Below are positions 12,391-25,000 of a stretch of 64,000 nt of DNA, piece after piece. Where the stretch lies: contig NC_063262.1 of the NCBI RefSeq assembly GCF_019578655.1, positions 20,405,582 to 20,469,581 of the forward strand, read 5' to 3'. Positions within the stretch are counted from its first letter, which is position 1, and each line of letters begins with the position of its first letter. Both the position numbers and the translations under genes were made by a program. Source of the DNA: Ricinus communis (taxonomy: Eukaryota; Streptophyta; Magnoliopsida; Malpighiales; Euphorbiaceae). The notes under the pieces were generated by a model that saw nothing but the letters and a program-made list of their open reading frames with translations, was not told where the DNA came from and did not search any database.

Positions 12391-15172
12391 TTTCACGACC
12401 CCACTCGATGGCCCGTGACCGGCACTAGGGAATGGGTAGGCTTAAGGCCACCGAATCCCGTAGTAAGCCCGACACTCACTAACTCAATCAAATCTCATCT
12501 CAAATTAATATTATTAAAGCCATAAATTATCTTAATAGTTACATTTTACATAATTACTTCGGTCTGCCAGAAAAATTAGGCGAGACCCGAAACTACAGAA
12601 AATTTACCACTGATATCCCTATTATTACTACTGCGGAGGATCTAAGATTTTTACAATTTGACATACCAAATCAAACACCACCCGATGATGAAGGAGTCGG
12701 GTTACTGAATAAGAGCCGCGGGAAGACTAACAGTCACGAATCTGAAAAATAGTAAATGGAGACTGTCAGTCTTGAGAGTGAGTTAAAATCAAATACATAA
12801 AACAGTTTCAAACATCTCAATATCACATTTATTTAATTTTTAAAATAAATAATAAGTCCTGTAAAAATTAAACGTGTCATGTCAAAACATAAATGTCATG
12901 CCATGCTTAAACAAAAATTATTTCACACGCAACGGGACGGAGTACTTCAGTAAAACCCTAATCCCAACTCAACCTCTCGATCAACTTCAAAACTTACGTC
13001 TCGACTAAGCTCAACTCTAATATCTCAACCCTCTCATTTCAACAGGACTGGCGCCCAGAGAGCAAAGCTTGATCAGGGACCTTACCTCCAGTCCGGTCAC
13101 TTAACTCTCAGCCTTAGCCTTTCGGCTCTCTTATCCAACAAGACTGACGCCCAAAGAGCAAGCTCGATCAAGGACCTTACCTCCAATCTGGTCATTTAAA
13201 TTTCCAAATAAGCCGGCGCCCAAAGAGCAAAGCTCGATCAAGGACCTTTACTCCGTCAACCACACTCAACTAAGCCTAGAGAGCGATGCTCGACCAGGGC
13301 AGGTCCTAATCTTTCTTTCTTAAATTTTTTACCTCTTTACCCTTTCCCTATCTCTCTCAGATTTATATTGGAACACTCATCCAACTCCTATGTTCTACTG
13401 CCGTCCCATCCTGAGTCATCATGCAATATTAAAATTGGTGATAAAGGAAAAACATATTTAAATGGTAATTAAAAGCATCATGCAAATAATAATAATAATT
13501 AAATGAAAAATTGAAATTGCAAATGAATAATCACAGTAGCGAATCAAATTTTATGCATGACACGTGCATAAGCGATATATGACTTTAACTCACTGATTTG
13601 GCAACCTCCTAACTTTGCTTCGGTGCCTCGGTTGGAGCGAGTCGAGCAAAAGGACTATCTAGTCACAGAAAATAATTCATCAAAACGCTGAAACAATCGA
13701 TCATTAATCCTAGGTCTAAACTCCTAGGACTGACTGTCTAAGAATCTCGACTCATGAGAATTCTACCGAAAATCCGGCAGAACCTCCCCTACAACACGGA
13801 CATTACCCCCCGTAAAAACAGATCCAGGACCTGCCAGAAAAACACTTCAAATATTCAACAATTCAAACAACGGGAGTCGGGTCCCCAAGCTTCACTATTC
13901 CCCGACTCCGTCACACAACACAAAATACGAGGCAGGCAAATTGACAGACTATTATTTTTGACTCACAAATATTAAATACATAACACAAAACAATAAGCAC
14001 AATTCTAAATCAAAGGATTTCCAAGATCAACGGGCCAGAGAAAATTATCGAGACGCTCGATCGCTCGGTTGACTCGCCTCTTGCCGCCGGAGTCCGATCG
14101 ATGATCCGAACATACCATCGGACTCACAACGACGCGCTGATGACGATCCTTGCTTTCGATTTTTCGATCCGACCCCCGATCATTCAGAGAGATTAATGGA
14201 CGATCTCGGCCGTTGATTTGCAAATGAAGTCCGATCGCCACGAAACCGGTGCCATTTCGAAGCTTGAGCTGAGGAGAGTCGGGATATGTCCTCGGATCAT
14301 CCATAGCTCGCCGGAGCTCGCCGGAAATTCCCAAAAACCTCGGCTGCCTCCATTTTCTCTCTCCACCGTGAACCTCCGTTTCTGACCACCATTGTCGACA
14401 TCGCCGCCGCAAAAATAAAGCTAGGGCCGAGAGGAGTTGATCGGCACCAAGATCAGCGACCACCGACGCCGGGCGCCAGACGGCCAAGGGAAGCTTCGCC
14501 ATCTTCCTCCTCCTGAGCACGGTCATCGGGCCACGACGCTGCAGCCTCCTTCCTCCAAGACTCTCTCTCCCCCGACATCTTTCTTCCTTTTTCTTCTTCT
14601 TCCCCGATTCCATTCCTTTCAATATCGACATTAGGCCCCCAAACTTTTTCTTATTACAATTGGGTCCCTCAGTTTTCTTAATTACTTACAATTTCATCCA
14701 TAAAAATGCCAATTTAACTCCTAAACTTTCCTTTTCAATTAAGCCCCTAACTATTTAATTTGGGCCAAATTAGAATTATTGAAAATACACAATTACAAAA
14801 ATACCTCTGACCGACATATTTATTTACAAAAATACCAAACTCACAAATTTCCATTAAAACCCATAAAAATAAAATTATACTTTCAATCCTTATTCCAAAA
14901 TAAATTTCTAATTTAGTCCTCACACACAATTAAATTAAATAACCAAAAATATATTCTACCCTTCAAATAATTTACTTAATTAATTCTTAGAATTTTAACT
15001 AATTGGGTATAGAAAAAAATAATTCATTCAATTGACTAATATTAAAATTTCCATTAAATCATTTCAAATTAAATCAAATAAATATAAGGTTAAATTAATT
15101 TAAATAAAAACTCATTTATTAATCATTATTAATATTATCTCTATTAAAGAAAAAAAAATTCCGGATATTACA
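12391..15172 (+). repeat. Long gypsy-type LTR (about 2.8 kb), truncated element
   Basis: Starts TTTCACGACCCC and continues with CCGTGACCGGCACTAGGGAA and a GGCTTAAGGCCACCGAA block, text I recognise from plant gypsy LTRs that begin TGTCACGACCC; here the second base is T. It ends CGGATATTACA, a normal ...CA end, and is followed by a primer-binding-site-like sequence. The interior holds three or four tandem units around 13036-13306 and a more GC-rich block at 14000-14600. No gag or pol follows, so this is a 5' LTR of a deleted element or a solo LTR. ATTAG on both sides (12386-12390, 15173-15177) could be a target duplication, but the right copy overlaps the PBS spacer. Confidence 0.65.
13036..13306 (+). 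repeat. Tandem repeats inside the long LTR
   Basis: Three clear units and one weaker one share the text GGCGCCCAAAGAGCAAAGC followed by TCGATCAAGGACCTTACCTCC, starting near 13041, 13140, 13210 and (weak) 13270. Unit length varies from about 60 to 100 bp, so this is degenerate amplification, not a clean satellite. Confidence 0.7.
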
Positions 15173-15174
15173 AT

Positions 15175-15187
15175 TAGTATCAGAAGC
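15175..15187 (+). other. Primer-binding-site remnant (initiator tRNA-Met type)
   Basis: TAGTATCAGAAGC lies three bases after the LTR end. The usual copia/gypsy PBS complementary to initiator tRNA-Met is TGGTATCAGAGC; the two differ by one substitution and one inserted A. It fixes the LTR orientation as plus strand. Confidence 0.6.
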
Positions 15188-18100
15188 AATGAAAATCTTA
15201 AACTGTAAACAACATTTTTTTCGTCATATTTTCATTTTAGTTTGTATAAACAATGAATTAGTCAGAAAACTATGGGAGGCGCTTTCACTTTGATGGTTTC
15301 TCTTTTGCATTCTGGATTTGTTTCAACTTATGTTCTTTCCTTGATTCTTTCTTTTTCTCTCTTTGTTTTTATTTTTCTTAATAATGTTTTCTATTTTGCA
15401 GGAGAGGAGAGGGGAGGAGAGATGGGACCATACATGTGAATTAGTAAGTGATGTGGCAAAATTCTTCTTTTCTATATAAATAGATGTTCCATGTCAACAT
15501 TTTGTTAACTATTTAAACGAAAATAGATTATAGATGCTTTTTTATTATCATAATTATAATTGAAAGTGTTTTGTATTACAAATTAAAATTTAGAAATATA
15601 ATGATGTAAACCTAAACTTGAGGGTCTGTCAGTGCAATTTATCCATATAAATATTTAAAAATAAAGTTCAATTTGACTCTTGAAATTGTTGATAATTTTA
15701 AAATCACTGTTTTAACTTTTCTTTTAGCCATTTTAGTGTAAAATTTAGCAAATTTGGCTCATTTCAACCCATTATTGTTGTATAAATAAAGTAAGTTATA
15801 CTTGCTTTATTTTATTAATATGTATTTAATTATTAATAAAAAGTTAAAAAATAATATTACCTATATTTTAATATTTTCTCATTAAATAAATATATTCTAT
15901 ATACTCAAATCTTAACTAAACTAAATCCTACCAAAACAAATAACCCATAGCAATAGGAGGCAAAAAGGATGTTTTGGCAGTGATAGTGGGCAACGATGAC
16001 AATGACAATAATTGAAGCACCGTTCGATGAGGGCAACTAAAGCAGCGTCGGCCGACGACAATTGAGGCATCATTGGGTGATGTTGATGGTGGCGCTGTCA
16101 GTGTTGACGGGGGTGTTCATGCTCACTAGAATGTCTTAGTAACAATTTAATTTTTATTTATTACGAAAATAATTATCAGATTTATTAGACTTAATTTAAT
16201 AAATAAATTGATATGTATTTTCTATTATTGCATGGAGCTAGGAAAATAAACGCAGAATTTGGATACACTTTTTAACCCTTACAACTTGAAAAATGGGCCT
16301 TAATCAGTTCGTCCACAGAATCAAGGTCAGATTATTGTGGTAGGTTAGATACTTGGCCCCCGCCGTCTTGGACTCTCTTTTGCGGATGGCTAGCTTTTAG
16401 GCCTTACTCCTAATGCATTAGACCCAAATACCTAATAATGTGCACAATCTGGACACCATTTACGGGTCAGATGAAATTAATGTTTTGACTTCTGGCGTTG
16501 TCATGAGTTGAGGCTGAGCCAACATTTGATAAAGCGAAGCCTGAGGGTACTTAATGCTTAAGTTCAACCGGATACACAAGAAGGGTACTTAATTGAGATT
16601 TGGTTGACAAAACTACTGAACAATTGTTTTTAACAGAGAGCGAAGTCAATCCGGCTTGATGCAGACTAAAAATATTAGTACAGATAGATACACTATAACT
16701 AATAAATAATTGATATATAGCTTGTGAATTTTATAAATAATAATTGGAGATTAACAGGTGGATTAATAATTTAGTAATGTCTCTCGCCTTGTTTCTTAAG
16801 AGCAATACGTAGTTTACATAATTTTTCCAACCCATGTGATTCGGGGAGTTGAGGTGCCATAGTGGAACTCCTGAAACCGTGTTGTTCTATGCAAATAAAG
16901 GCAGAGTCATCATCATGTCATGTTAAATGGCTGACCTAGTTTCAATATTTGGGCACGTACGAAGGACAATTTCTCATAATGTGAACACATACATCTATGT
17001 TATCTAAGGTCAAATGATTATAATTTGCTCTTATACACACACATCTACAGAAGGTGATGAAAGGATGGCTAAGCAGTTGTCTGCCATTATAAAACTGCAC
17101 TAAATTATATAGAAGAAGCAATAAGCACAAAGCAACCCATCTTCACTTCACATGCAACAACAAGACTCCAACATTTCGTAAAATACTAGAAAGGAAAATT
17201 AAAAAAACCTAACCCCCATGTGAAACATGTAGATACCCATCTATACCTTATCAACTGTTTAAACACGTCTGATAGACTTCCTTACATTTCAACCACCCCA
17301 GAATAAGTAATTAAAATGATAGAATATCTTGTGGTGCATGCCCTAAAGCTGAAGGACATCTCACATGCAATGAACCCACCACCACCCTTTACCAGTACGC
17401 AATACCAAGCACAAAACCCCCCCTTTTTTTGCATTTGATTTGACATCTTTTTAAAGGGATTTTGTAAAACTAACTTCCAGTTGAAGACAGATCTTTGATT
17501 TTCTTTTTCCTTGTAATTATCTTGTTATTAAACTATTAGCATACTCAGTATCAGATGAGTGACATATATAGAATAACTTTTAGATTTAAAATGTATATTA
17601 TTATTTCATTATTTAAGTGTAAAATACGCAGACAGACTATCATGCACCATTTATTCAAGAGCTGATGCAATATATTGAAAGTAGCCAACAACTTTGTGAA
17701 AGGATATACTGCGAGGTACAAGAGAACTAGTGGAAGTAATCTTGAAGTGGTTGAGATGATTCCTTGAGACCCGGTTTTTAAATCCAGTTATTTAGACATA
17801 AGTGATTATTAATTGAGATTTGGTATAAGCAGGTTTTGTATGGTAGCTTCATGTTGGATAATTTTATCAGAGCAAATCACATGGCTCCAAAATTACATAC
17901 TGACAAAAGAAGGAAATGTTTTTTTCTTTTTTAAATTTTATCAAATAATTTATATATATTACATATATCACTATTAATTATTGGGTTATTTCAGCTAATG
18001 TAACATCTTCTTATTAGTTAATTTTGTTTATCTACATTTGAATATTAATATAGAATAATTAATACTCTGGTGGGTCCAATAATTCATTCAAATTAAAATT

Positions 18101-20180
18101 TATAAGTGAGGGCATTAATTAGAAATGAATTTTAATACTTTTTAACATTATCTCAATAATATAGTAAAGGTACTATACTCATATTTTTATTTACATTAGC
18201 ATAACTCAATAATATATCCCAATACAAGTAAAAGTGTGATCATATAACACTCTGGTGAGAGCAAAATGGCTACACTTTTTGCCCGCAGTAGCAAGTCCAT
18301 CAGTAGAATGACAAATGGTATCACTTATCAAAAGAAAATAAAATACTATAATAATGCACTTATTAGGTACAATTAGTATGGGTTATTATTTGATAATATA
18401 TAGTTGGAACTAGATTGATATCCACATAAATAAACCAAAATATGATGCATACTTGATTTATCATATCAAATATCATATAATTGATGATTCTCCAAACTAT
18501 AGAAAGAAAAGAAAAAAAGATTGAGGTGTATTATAATTGATGATTTGGTATAGATTGAGTGTGAATGTTAATAATATAAGATTCCTGTATTAGGTATATA
18601 TGTATAGGATATACACTTGCAGCTAAACATTTTTGAGTAATAAAATGATTATATAGACTAACAAATTTTTAATATTTTTGCATGCATGGCATACAATTTA
18701 ATCATTCAAAATTCAATTCTTTAAAGTTGTGTGCAGTGTTGAGGTTTTTAAATTTTTAAGTCTATTTCAATTGGGTTTAGTTCAGAATTAAGAGAAAAAA
18801 AAAAAGAAAAAGAAATGCCCCATTAATAAACCAAAGGACAGAAGCAAATTCCTGTATTTTGGTCACATGGAAGTACCCAATGTGAAGCTTGAAATGCTCT
18901 TTTTTTACTGAAAATATATACGTTGAAGTTTTATATATTATTAATTAAATTAATATTCACCATAAGAATTAATTTGATCACGCCCTTAAGAAAATTGATT
19001 AACTCAGAATTATAATATCTTTTACGAAAAGGATATGAATATGTCTATTCTTTTATATAAAAAGAAATTCATTAAGAAAAAATATATATATAAAAATCAA
19101 TGGAGATCTTAATATAAATATATACTAATTATATTAGTTTAACCGTCGTTTGACATAGTGTGATTAAGTTACCAGCGCAATTAGAGGGCTTAAACTTTTG
19201 AATAAGCAACAAACAGTCATTAATTATAGCACTATAATAAAAGGGGATTTCTAATAAGTTCCTACGCTCTGTTACAAAGTAGAGGTTAGCCGAAACATGT
19301 TTTGTCACTCAGTGAATATTTTACAAAATATTAGAAACAATAAGAAAAGCTTTTTAATTAGATCATAGAGAATCAAAATTAACCAATCCCATAATAATTT
19401 AATTTTTATAAGTTAGATATCTGTATCTTGATTTTCTCTTTCGTCGACTAATACTTAGAGACAAAATTGTTTGTTTTTTTTTTTTTTCTAATATCATAAA
19501 TGACCCAACTTTCCATAGATTCCAATGGCTAAAGTCAGTCTTTACTAGACTCTTCGATTCAATCCAATCCGAACCCAATCATTCATATATATATGAATTA
19601 TAAAGTTTCATAATCTAAAAAATCACTCAGATAATAACAATTAAAAAGTTTCTAAAAGGAATAAAAACACTCTAATCATAATTATTCATGTTTAAATATA
19701 AATTAAGGAATGAACTATCCCAAAAGATTTTAAATTCAAATTTCTTTGTAAATTATCTCATTTAACGTAAAAAAGAATTTATAATTATAATTATTTCGAT
19801 CTCTAAATATATATTCCACTATGATACCCAACTTGATAATATGAATTTTATTTTAAAAAGTAGTATTTTCAAATTCAATCAGAAAATAATTCAATTTTTT
19901 CAAGAAGTACCTGTCATTAGTTCAAAACAGTACAAAGTTTTAGTCCCCCATGAGAAATGCTCATGTCACAAGGCAACAGTCGGCTAATAAAAATAAATAA
20001 AAATAAAAATAAAAATAAAAATAAAAATGAAAATAAAAAAATAATCGCTAAATACCAAAAACAATAAGATACAAACAAAAGGCAAAAATGCATTTTAAAA
20101 TTTGTCTGTAGCTAAGGAGTCCCATAACCTTCTTTCGAAGACCCGCCGAGAAAACCGCTTCTTCATGTGCTTTTCCTCTC
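15188..20180. other. AT-rich intergenic region; no gene recognised
   Basis: About 5 kb without a supportable gene. 15960-16130 is locally GC-richer with GATGA/GGCGA-type low complexity, and 16250-17400 is mixed-composition DNA without a long frame. 17500-19900 is strongly AT-rich. I saw no tRNA-like fold or transposon domain, but a degraded MITE or LTR could hide here. Confidence 0.45.
19986..20040. repeat. (AAAAT)n microsatellite
   Basis: Near-perfect run of AAAAT/AAAATA units about 200 bp upstream of the MGNC-type gene. It is likely to vary in length between individuals. Confidence 0.85.
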
Positions 20181-20190
20181 TATATATATA
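20181..20190 (+). promoter_or_regulatory. TATA box of the MGNC-type gene
   Basis: TATATATATA lies 50-59 bp upstream of the ATG at 20240, preceded by a CT-rich stretch. The spacing implies a very short 5' leader. Confidence 0.6.
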
Positions 20191-20239
20191 ATTTTTCTCC
20201 TTCACTTTGCCCTCTCTGATACGTACTCCAGCAGTCATC

Positions 20240-20704
20240 ATGGGAAACTGCTTGACAAGTAACAACCGCAGCAACAAACTTGTGTCACAGATTAATCATG
20301 AACAGCAAGAAACAGCTAAAACAGCTAGAAGAAGGAGAAGAAGAAGATCGGTTTCGCCGCCGGAGAGGAAGACGGTGAGGTTTAGTTTACATGAAGAAGG
20401 AAAGAGTAATGAGGATCAAGGTGCCCGCGAGTGTAAAGAAGGCGGCGGCGGTAGTGGTAGTGGCAGCAGCAGCAGCCGCGTGAGGATTAGAGTTGTGGTG
20501 ACTAAAGAAGAGTTGAGAGAGATAATTTTGATGAGTAATAAGAAGGATTTTAACTTCTCTTCTGCGGAGCAGTTGGTTAAGGCGGTGAGGTTGAGAGATC
20601 ATAGAATGAGGATCAGAAGGTTGATTAATATTCAAACGAGTTATGATGATGGCGATAATGGCTGCTGGAAACCTACTTTGGAGAGCATACCAGAGGATCA
20701 TTAA
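20240..20704 (+). CDS. Small MGNC-type plant protein, probably N-myristoylated, function unknown
   Basis: Single-exon frame of 154 residues. It begins MGNCLTSNN, a classic N-myristoylation start (Gly2) with Cys4 available for palmitoylation, so membrane attachment is inferred. Residues about 31-38 are a run of arginines followed by SVSPPERKTVRFSL, a basic, Ser/Pro-rich segment. Then comes a Gly/Ser-rich linker (GGGGSGSGSSSS) and a C-terminal block VRIRVVVTKEELREIILMS, followed by a helix-like SSAEQLVKAVRLRDHRMRIRRLI. The valine-rich strand plus TKEEL resembles a family of plant MGNC proteins of unknown function; I infer membership and claim no activity. The ATG at 20240 is chosen over an in-frame one at 20207 because it gives the MGNC start and lies a normal distance from the TATA box. 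Its codon pattern is clean, with no break. Confidence 0.85.
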   Translation: MGNCLTSNNRSNKLVSQINHEQQETAKTARRRRRRRSVSPPERKTVRFSLHEEGKSNEDQGARECKEGGGGSGSGSSSSRVRIRVVVTKEELREIILMSNKKDFNFSSAEQLVKAVRLRDHRMRIRRLINIQTSYDDGDNGCWKPTLESIPEDH

Positions 20705-21773
20705 TCGATGATGATGACAATCAGTGTAATATTGTCACTAACATTTGATCTTTCTCTTTTCTTCTTAATTGTGTAGTTTTTTTGGCTTGGTAATTTGTAC
20801 TTGCTTGATTATAGTTGATTATGCTAGATACATTAAAAAATGATTGTTATCTATAATTAAATGCCACAAATCTAATTTCACGTGTAGCTAATTCTACCAT
20901 TTCATCTTCTTCTTATCTAGATTCATACAATATTAAAATTCGCTCCATCTTATTATTGAGTAAAGTTCGAGATCAAATTTTATAATATTTAATTCAACAT
21001 GTTTATAAATTTAATTAATTTTTATTATTTTATTATTTTATCTTTTATATTTCAATTAGTCAAGATGAACCGATCTCGAATACATTATAGTCGAACTCAA
21101 ATTTAGAGTTGATATTTATTTAAGGTTAAACTTTTATTTTTTATAATATTTTATCTTTTTATAAGAGCAATCGAGTTGAACTAATTATATAAATTAATTC
21201 ATTGATTTCGGATGAAAATCAAAAAATAAAACTCGATCAAATCTGAAAATTTAAATCAATATCGAGCTCAAGCTTTTTGCAGTGTTATGACTCAGTTTTG
21301 CTGGATTGGATCCCTATTACTATCTTTTATTATGCAGATCATTTCATCTTACTTAGATTCGAGTATTCCCTTTATTCTACGGTTTTACGTGTTAAGTATT
21401 ATTAACTTAATATAAATCATTTATGTGTCAATGGCTTTCTTTTCATAATTATATATTTTGGGCAATAAATTCATCTTTTTATTTGACAAATTACAGGAAA
21501 TCTAATTAATTATTCGTTTACAACATCTCTAATACATACCTGAGTAGACAACCATAAGAAATACTAAAATTAGCAATGATTATTTCGCTATTGAAGTACA
21601 AGAAATGTTACTGTAAGTGTATGGAAATAAAGTAAGACTTGCATCATATTGCTGTCCGAGGATTGTGATCATAAAATATTTACTAAAATTGGAGTTATTG
21701 CCAAAAAAATAACATTAATAACAATAAAAAAATATTACTACTAACATTAATTATCAATTGGCAGTAAATTTCT
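20705..21773. other. 3' flank of the MGNC gene and AT-rich spacer
   Basis: Presumed 3' UTR, then AT-rich DNA with no gene recognised. The last 150 bp contain several TTGCC/GGCA motifs related to sequence on the other side of the copia insertion. Confidence 0.4.
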
Positions 21774-21778
21774 TTGCC
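21774..21778. repeat. Target-site duplication TTGCC, left copy
   Basis: TTGCC immediately precedes the 5' LTR and is matched by TTGCC at 26542-26546 directly after the 3' LTR. A five-base duplication is standard for Ty1/copia integration. Confidence 0.9.
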
Positions 21779-21985
21779 TATTAAGGATTAGAGAAGTTTT
21801 TAGACCTCTGCTTGAAATAAGACTCCATATTTAGTATAGATTAGAATTTCTTTTTCTTATGTTTGTAGAGAGTCATATGGAGTCTTTCTCCTTTATATAT
21901 TAGCCCCTTAGGACTTGTATATATATTAGAATATTTTTATTTTGTTAATTAAGAAATCAAGTTCTTCATATCATAAATCTCTTTA
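21779..21985 (+). repeat. 5' LTR of the copia element
   Basis: 207 bp starting TATTAAGGATTAGAG and ending ATAAATCTCTTTA, followed at once by the PBS. It contains TTTATATATTAG, a possible promoter TATA element, about 100 bp before its end. Confidence 0.95.
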
Positions 21986-21998
21986 TGGTATCAGAGCA
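21986..21998 (+). other. Primer-binding site (initiator tRNA-Met)
   Basis: TGGTATCAGAGCA, the standard plant copia PBS, directly abuts the 5' LTR with no spacer. Confidence 0.95.
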
Positions 21999-22032
21999 TT
22001 TCGATCCGGAATCATTAAACACCAAACACCCT

Positions 22033-25000
22033 ATGTCGACAAAATCAACCAGGAAGACTGGGATTCAATCTATCTCAAAACCCATTATCGCACAAAGGAA
22101 TCCTGAAGCACGGGAGCATCCAAACCACCCCCTGCATCTCAATCACAATGATCAACCATACATATCGCTTGTTCAACAACCTTTGGCAGAAGATAACTAC
22201 ATCACATGGTCTCAATCTATAATGGCTCTCACCATAAAAAAATAAAACTGGTTTTATCGATGGTACCTTATATGTTCCATAACCAAATTCAGCAGACTAT
22301 CATCAATGGGAAAGGTGCAACACTCTCGTCAAAACATGGCTTCTTGGTGCTCTTTCCAAGGACATCTCAGGCAACGTTATTCATTGCCGAACAGCAAGGG
22401 ATATATAGCTCGATCTACTCAAAAGGTTTTCTCATATTCAATATCGAAAGTTCTATCCATGCATGCACATAAAAATCTGAATCTGTGACTGCTTTCTTTA
22501 CCAAGCTGAAAACTCTTCGGGATGAGAAAGATGCACTTAATGCATTCCCACCATGTCATTGTGAAGCTGCCTCCCAGATCAAGACCTACCTAGAATCTTA
22601 GAAAACTATGCAATTCCTAATGGGATTAGGAGAACAATTTGCAAGCGTACGTAGCATGGTCATTAGCATGGATCCTTTGCCCGAGATTAACAAAACTACA
22701 ATGGCTTTACGCCATGAAAAACAAGCTGCTGCTTCTATTCCCTAACCTGCTGCAGAAACATCGGCAGCTTACATGATCAAGAAACCACCAACAAGGTATC
22801 AACGTTCAAATGATAATGAAACTAGAGCACACCTCAAATGCACCTACTGTAATGGTGAAGGGCACACATGAAAATACTGCAGAAAGCGAAAAGCTGCACT
22901 TGAGACCAATGAGGGACAGATTAACCATAACAATTCCACCATAGATAGAAATCAATTTCCTCTTTCACAAGATGAATGTGGACAGATGATAGACCTCCTT
23001 AGCAAATTCAAGAAAATGTCCCCAGACACAGAAGCTTATAACACACTGCTTCGCAACATGAACACACACCAGTCTTCATCTGCTAACCATGCCGCTACAT
23101 ATGAGGAGTTTACAGGTACACAACCAAACTCAGCTTGGATCCTTGATAGTGGTGCTAGCGACCATATTGTGTGTGACCCCAAACTCCTAACCACAGTCTC
23201 ATTTATCACTACACGGGTTGTGCGATTGCCTGATAGTAGGACCTATACAGTTACACATATAGGCATTATGTTGTTCTCTCCTACGCTCACACTACACAAC
23301 GTCCTATGTCTTCCATTATTTCATGTGAATTTGGTTTCCATCAGCAAACCAGCATACGATTCAATCTTCATCACCATATTTATCAGACAACTTTGTTTAT
23401 ACAAGACCTACAATCAGGGAAGACGATTGGGAGCGTATATTACCTCAGCACTCCTCATGGAAAACTTGCAAAGTGCAACGTGATACAAAAGGCATCAGCT
23501 CCCTTATGACATTGCAGACTCGGACATCTAGCAAACAAATTCATACCCCTCTTCCCTTTTTCTTAAGAATATAGAACCAGCAGTTAGTACATGTGATATA
23601 TGTGCATTGGCCAAGTTAACCAGACAACCATATTCAATAAAACCTTCCTTTAAAGATACATGTTTTGATTTGATTCATGTTGACATATAGGGAGGCTGCC
23701 AAATTCCCACATTTTCTGGTGCAAAGTACTTTTTCAAAATTATAGATGATCACTCACGATGTGTTTGGATTACCTTATGAAACACATGTCAGAAACACAA
23801 CAGCTTCTTACCAACTTCATTACCCTTGTTGAGACACAATTTGGACATAAGGTTCGAACCGTAAGAAGCGACAATGGCCTTGAATTTAAGTTATATCAAC
23901 TCTACTCTAGTAAAGACATAGAACATCAGACAAGCTGCATAAACACACCTCAACAAAACTCAGTTGTGGAGCGCAAACATTGACATCTCTCAACATGGCA
24001 AGAGCTTTACTGTTTCAAGCTCACCTACCAAAGCCTTTTTGGGGAGAGGCAATACTGACTATGGCATACCTCATCAATCGAACACCCTCACCACCCCTTC
24101 AAGGAGACACACCTTTCCAAAAACTATTTGGAAAGGAACCAACATATTCTCACCTAAAGGTCTTCGGATGTAAATGTTTTTCTTCTACTCATCTTAGAGA
24201 ACCATCCAAGTTCGATCCTAGAGCTATTGAAGGTATCTTTCTCGGCTATCCACATGGACAAAAGGGCTACAAAGTGTTCAACCTTGCTACACAAGAAACT
24301 CTAATCTCCAAAAATGTGATATTCTTTGAAACGGATTTTCCATTCTCTACACCAACAATTCGAGAAAGTTATGTGAACCAATTCCCACAGTTCTACAACA
24401 TCTTCCCTTCGCACAAAGAAGATGTCTTCATTAGTCCAGAACAGCCTAGCATCAACATCTCATAACTTGTGCATGCACCTGCAATAGCGAAGTCTTGGCC
24501 AAACATCTCCACACCAAATGATCATACACCAAATTCACCTCGCATTACATTGCCTACTTTGCAAACTACCGAACCACTACAACAGCATGACATAACACCG
24601 CAAGCAACACCAGTCCCTAGCCTTCCAAAAAGAGCCACAAAACCTCTTTCACGACTTTAAGACTATCAAATCGAGGTAAAACTCCCTTCACGAAGATCTT
24701 CATTTACCCCACATTCTATCTCCAATGTCATATCCTATCAAAACCTTTCTCCCAGACATAAAGCATTCACTGTCAACCTTAGCATGCACAAAGAACCTCG
24801 AACTTACCTCCAAGCTACTCAACATGAACATTGGCGCAAGGCAATGCATCAAGAGATTCAAGCTCTACAGGATAATGGTACATGGAGCTTAGTACACTTA
24901 CCTCTTAACAAGCATCCCATTGGCTGCTGGTGGGTGTACAAAACCAAATTACATCTCGACGGCACCATCGACATGTATAAAGCACGCTTAATTACAAAAG

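Noticed and set aside
14005..14631. 208-codon minus-strand frame, Arg/Gly-rich
   Set aside because: It lies inside the long LTR (12391-15172), is on the opposite strand to the element, has low-complexity content and shows no motif. An open frame in a GC-richer LTR is expected by chance.
12386..15177. ATTAG on both sides of the long LTR as a certain target duplication
   Set aside because: The right-hand ATTAG is part of the PBS-like ATTAGTATCAG, so the match may be a coincidence; it is kept only as an open point.
20387..20701. 104-codon frame antisense to the MGNC-type gene
   Set aside because: Shadow of the real gene; its Ala/Thr runs come from the Ser/Gly and Arg codons of the sense strand.
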